Positions 12,021 through 13,028 of a stretch of DNA of 13,028 bases are shown piece after piece (positions within the stretch are counted from its first letter, which is position 1; every line of letters begins with the position of its first letter). The translations under genes and the position numbers were made by a program. Source of the DNA: Betaproteobacteria bacterium (GTDB lineage Bacteria > Pseudomonadota > Gammaproteobacteria > Burkholderiales > Rhodocyclaceae); the NCBI GenBank assembly GCA_028868235.1, contig JAGWUW010000035.1:1-13028 (forward strand). Reading direction: 5' to 3'. The notes under the pieces were generated by a model. That model searched no databases, had not been told where the DNA came from, and saw only the letters and a list, made by a program, of their open reading frames with translations.

Positions 12021-12731
12021 TCAAGTCGGCTTGCGCAGCAGGTCGACACGCTGGGGATTGAGAAACGTTGCTCCTTCCGGGGTCAGGTAAGACTCGAACT
12101 TCTCGCGGACCTGCTGGTACATGGCAGGCGAAAGCTGGTGATTGGAATGGGTAACCTGGATCATGCGCTGGTCAAACTGTGCGAAGTTCTCGAAGAAGCT
12201 GCGGGTGTTGAAAAAGAGTTCCCGCTCCAGCAACAACCGGCCATCATCCACTGCCTTGCAGATGGCAGCAAAGGCCGCTTCGCGCACCACTTTCTCGTCG
12301 TGGAATAGCTTGAACACCTCGTTCAGATCGCCGGCGTAAACCGGCTCGGATATCCACGCCAGCCCGCCCGGCTTCAGCACGCGAGTAATTTCGCTCAAGG
12401 CTTGATCCATGTGCGGCATGGGCACGTGGTGCAGCGACTTGAACATCAGCACGATATCGACACTGTTGTCATCGGCGGGAATGGCTTCGGCCCCGCCATG
12501 ACAAAAACGAACCCTCGACAGGTCGGTGATTTCCAGGTTGCGGGCATGCTGGATAGTATCCACCTCCAGTGCAACAATCTCCGCAACCCGGCCGCTTTCC
12601 GCCAGCGTGCGCGTCTTCTCCGCCTTGCCACAACCGAGCTCCAGAACTCGGACACCATCGAATGGCAGTTGCTCCAGCATCAGCTTCATTTCATTGACCA
12701 GCGCGCTCTGGGTGGGGTCGGCAATTTTCAT
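12021..12731 (-). CDS. Class I SAM-dependent methyltransferase (Methyltransf_11 type)
   Basis: This 236-residue protein has motif I VLELGCGKAEKT (29-40), the ribose-binding acidic end of the next strand ALEVD (54-58), GGAEAIPADDNSVDIVLMFKSLHHV (79-103) and LKPGGLAWISEPVYAG (119-134), a standard Methyltransf_11 layout. The C-terminal part (about 135-236) is helical, with aromatic residues, and may hold the substrate. The substrate cannot be told from the sequence. A Shine-Dalgarno (CAGGAAA) precedes the ATG at 12731. The stop is only 6 bp from that of rlhA on the other strand, with no terminator hairpin between, so the 3' ends of the two mRNAs probably overlap. Confidence 0.88.
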   Translation of the reverse strand: MKIADPTQSALVNEMKLMLEQLPFDGVRVLELGCGKAEKTRTLAESGRVAEIVALEVDTIQHARNLEITDLSRVRFCHGGAEAIPADDNSVDIVLMFKSLHHVPMPHMDQALSEITRVLKPGGLAWISEPVYAGDLNEVFKLFHDEKVVREAAFAAICKAVDDGRLLLERELFFNTRSFFENFAQFDQRMIQVTHSNHQLSPAMYQQVREKFESYLTPEGATFLNPQRVDLLRKPT

Positions 12732-12850
12732 GGCATTTCCTGGATCGTTGATACCCGTATATTAACGGATGGCGATATACACGACACTCCCGGCGATGGC
12801 CACTGCGCTATAGTTTCACCCGCCTTGCCATTCGAATATTGCTCACTACC

Positions 12851-13028
12851 GTGAAACCGATCCCCTGCCCCTCCTGCCAGCAAACCATGACCAAGCACCG
12901 CTTCGAGCGGATGCATCATGGCGAAATCACGATCGACCTGTGCTTTCCCTGCCAGGGCATCTGGTTCGACGAGTTCGAGAGCGTGCAACTCACCCCCGGC
13001 GGCATCGTCGAACTGTTCAAGCTGCTCC
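12851..13028 (+). CDS. zf-TFIIB zinc-ribbon protein, N-terminal part (cut by the window edge)
   Basis: An open frame of 59 complete codons runs off the window. It reads MKPIPCPSCQQTM at the start, then GEITIDLCFPCQGIWFDEFES. C6 and C9 with C31 and C34 form a CxxC...CxxC zinc ribbon. The CxGxWFDxxE stretch (34-43) is the hallmark of the zf-TFIIB family of small bacterial proteins of unknown function. The start is taken as GTG at 12851, which places CPxC at residue 6 as usual; a TTG at 12839 is possible. No clear Shine-Dalgarno is seen. It is divergent from the methyltransferase at 12731, with 119 bp between them. Confidence 0.85.
   Translation, partial: MKPIPCPSCQQTMTKHRFERMHHGEITIDLCFPCQGIWFDEFESVQLTPGGIVELFKLL

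Noticed and set aside
12732..12850. Short inverted repeat CCGT-N6-ACGG and TATA-like strings upstream of the 12731 gene
   Set aside because: Too short and without a matching -35 or -10 pair. I could not support a specific promoter or operator.

Overview
The window looks like chromosomal DNA of a Gram-negative proteobacterium, most likely a betaproteobacterium of the Rhodocyclales (Dechloromonas/Azonexus-like). This placement is an inference from gene content (GlrK/QseG-like/GlrR, bactofilin, a FeeM-like acyltransferase, EttA, RlhA, a zf-TFIIB zinc-ribbon protein) and from G/C-rich codon use. No phage, transposon, CRISPR array or rRNA gene is visible.

Layout. (1) 1-243: two tandem, identical tRNA-Arg(ACG) genes on the minus strand with a near-consensus sigma-70 promoter and G+C-rich discriminator. 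(2) 265-531: a small stand-alone lipoyl-domain protein on the plus strand, reading away from the tRNA promoter. (3) 568-909: a secreted BON-domain protein (minus). (4) 1085-4411: the overlapping operon glrK - QseG-like lipoprotein - glrR (minus). (5) 4412-4748: a 337-bp divergent control region. (6) 4749-5962: bactofilin plus FeeM-like N-acyltransferase (plus), then a hairpin terminator. (7) 6074-7738: ettA (plus), with a strong terminator. (8) 7837-8775: a lower-GC divergent pair of small single-span membrane proteins, the second with a FliL-like domain, ending in a bidirectional terminator. (9) 8898-9176: a small protein of unknown function (minus). (10) 9288-12014: a Methyltransf_32-type methyltransferase and rlhA, six bases apart. 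(11) 12021-12731: a class I SAM methyltransferase, convergent with rlhA. (12) 12851 to the edge: the start of a zf-TFIIB zinc-ribbon protein.

The most interesting signal is regulatory. Upstream of the bactofilin gene are two perfect TGTCG-N8-CGACA palindromes (4526-4543 and 4592-4609), which fit the TGTC-N10-GACA operator known for enterobacterial GlrR. They are followed by a -24/-12 sigma-54 promoter (4684-4699). Upstream of the BON gene are a near-consensus sigma-54 promoter (946-961, minus) and a one-mismatch copy of the same palindrome (1026-1043). So the GlrK/GlrR locus appears flanked by two of its own sigma-54 targets, both probably envelope-related: a cytoskeletal bactofilin with a lipid-linked acyltransferase, and a periplasmic BON protein. 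In E. coli the described GlrR targets are the glmY small-RNA gene and rpoE, so this would be a different, self-contained envelope-response module. The assignment rests on pattern matching by eye and on family knowledge.
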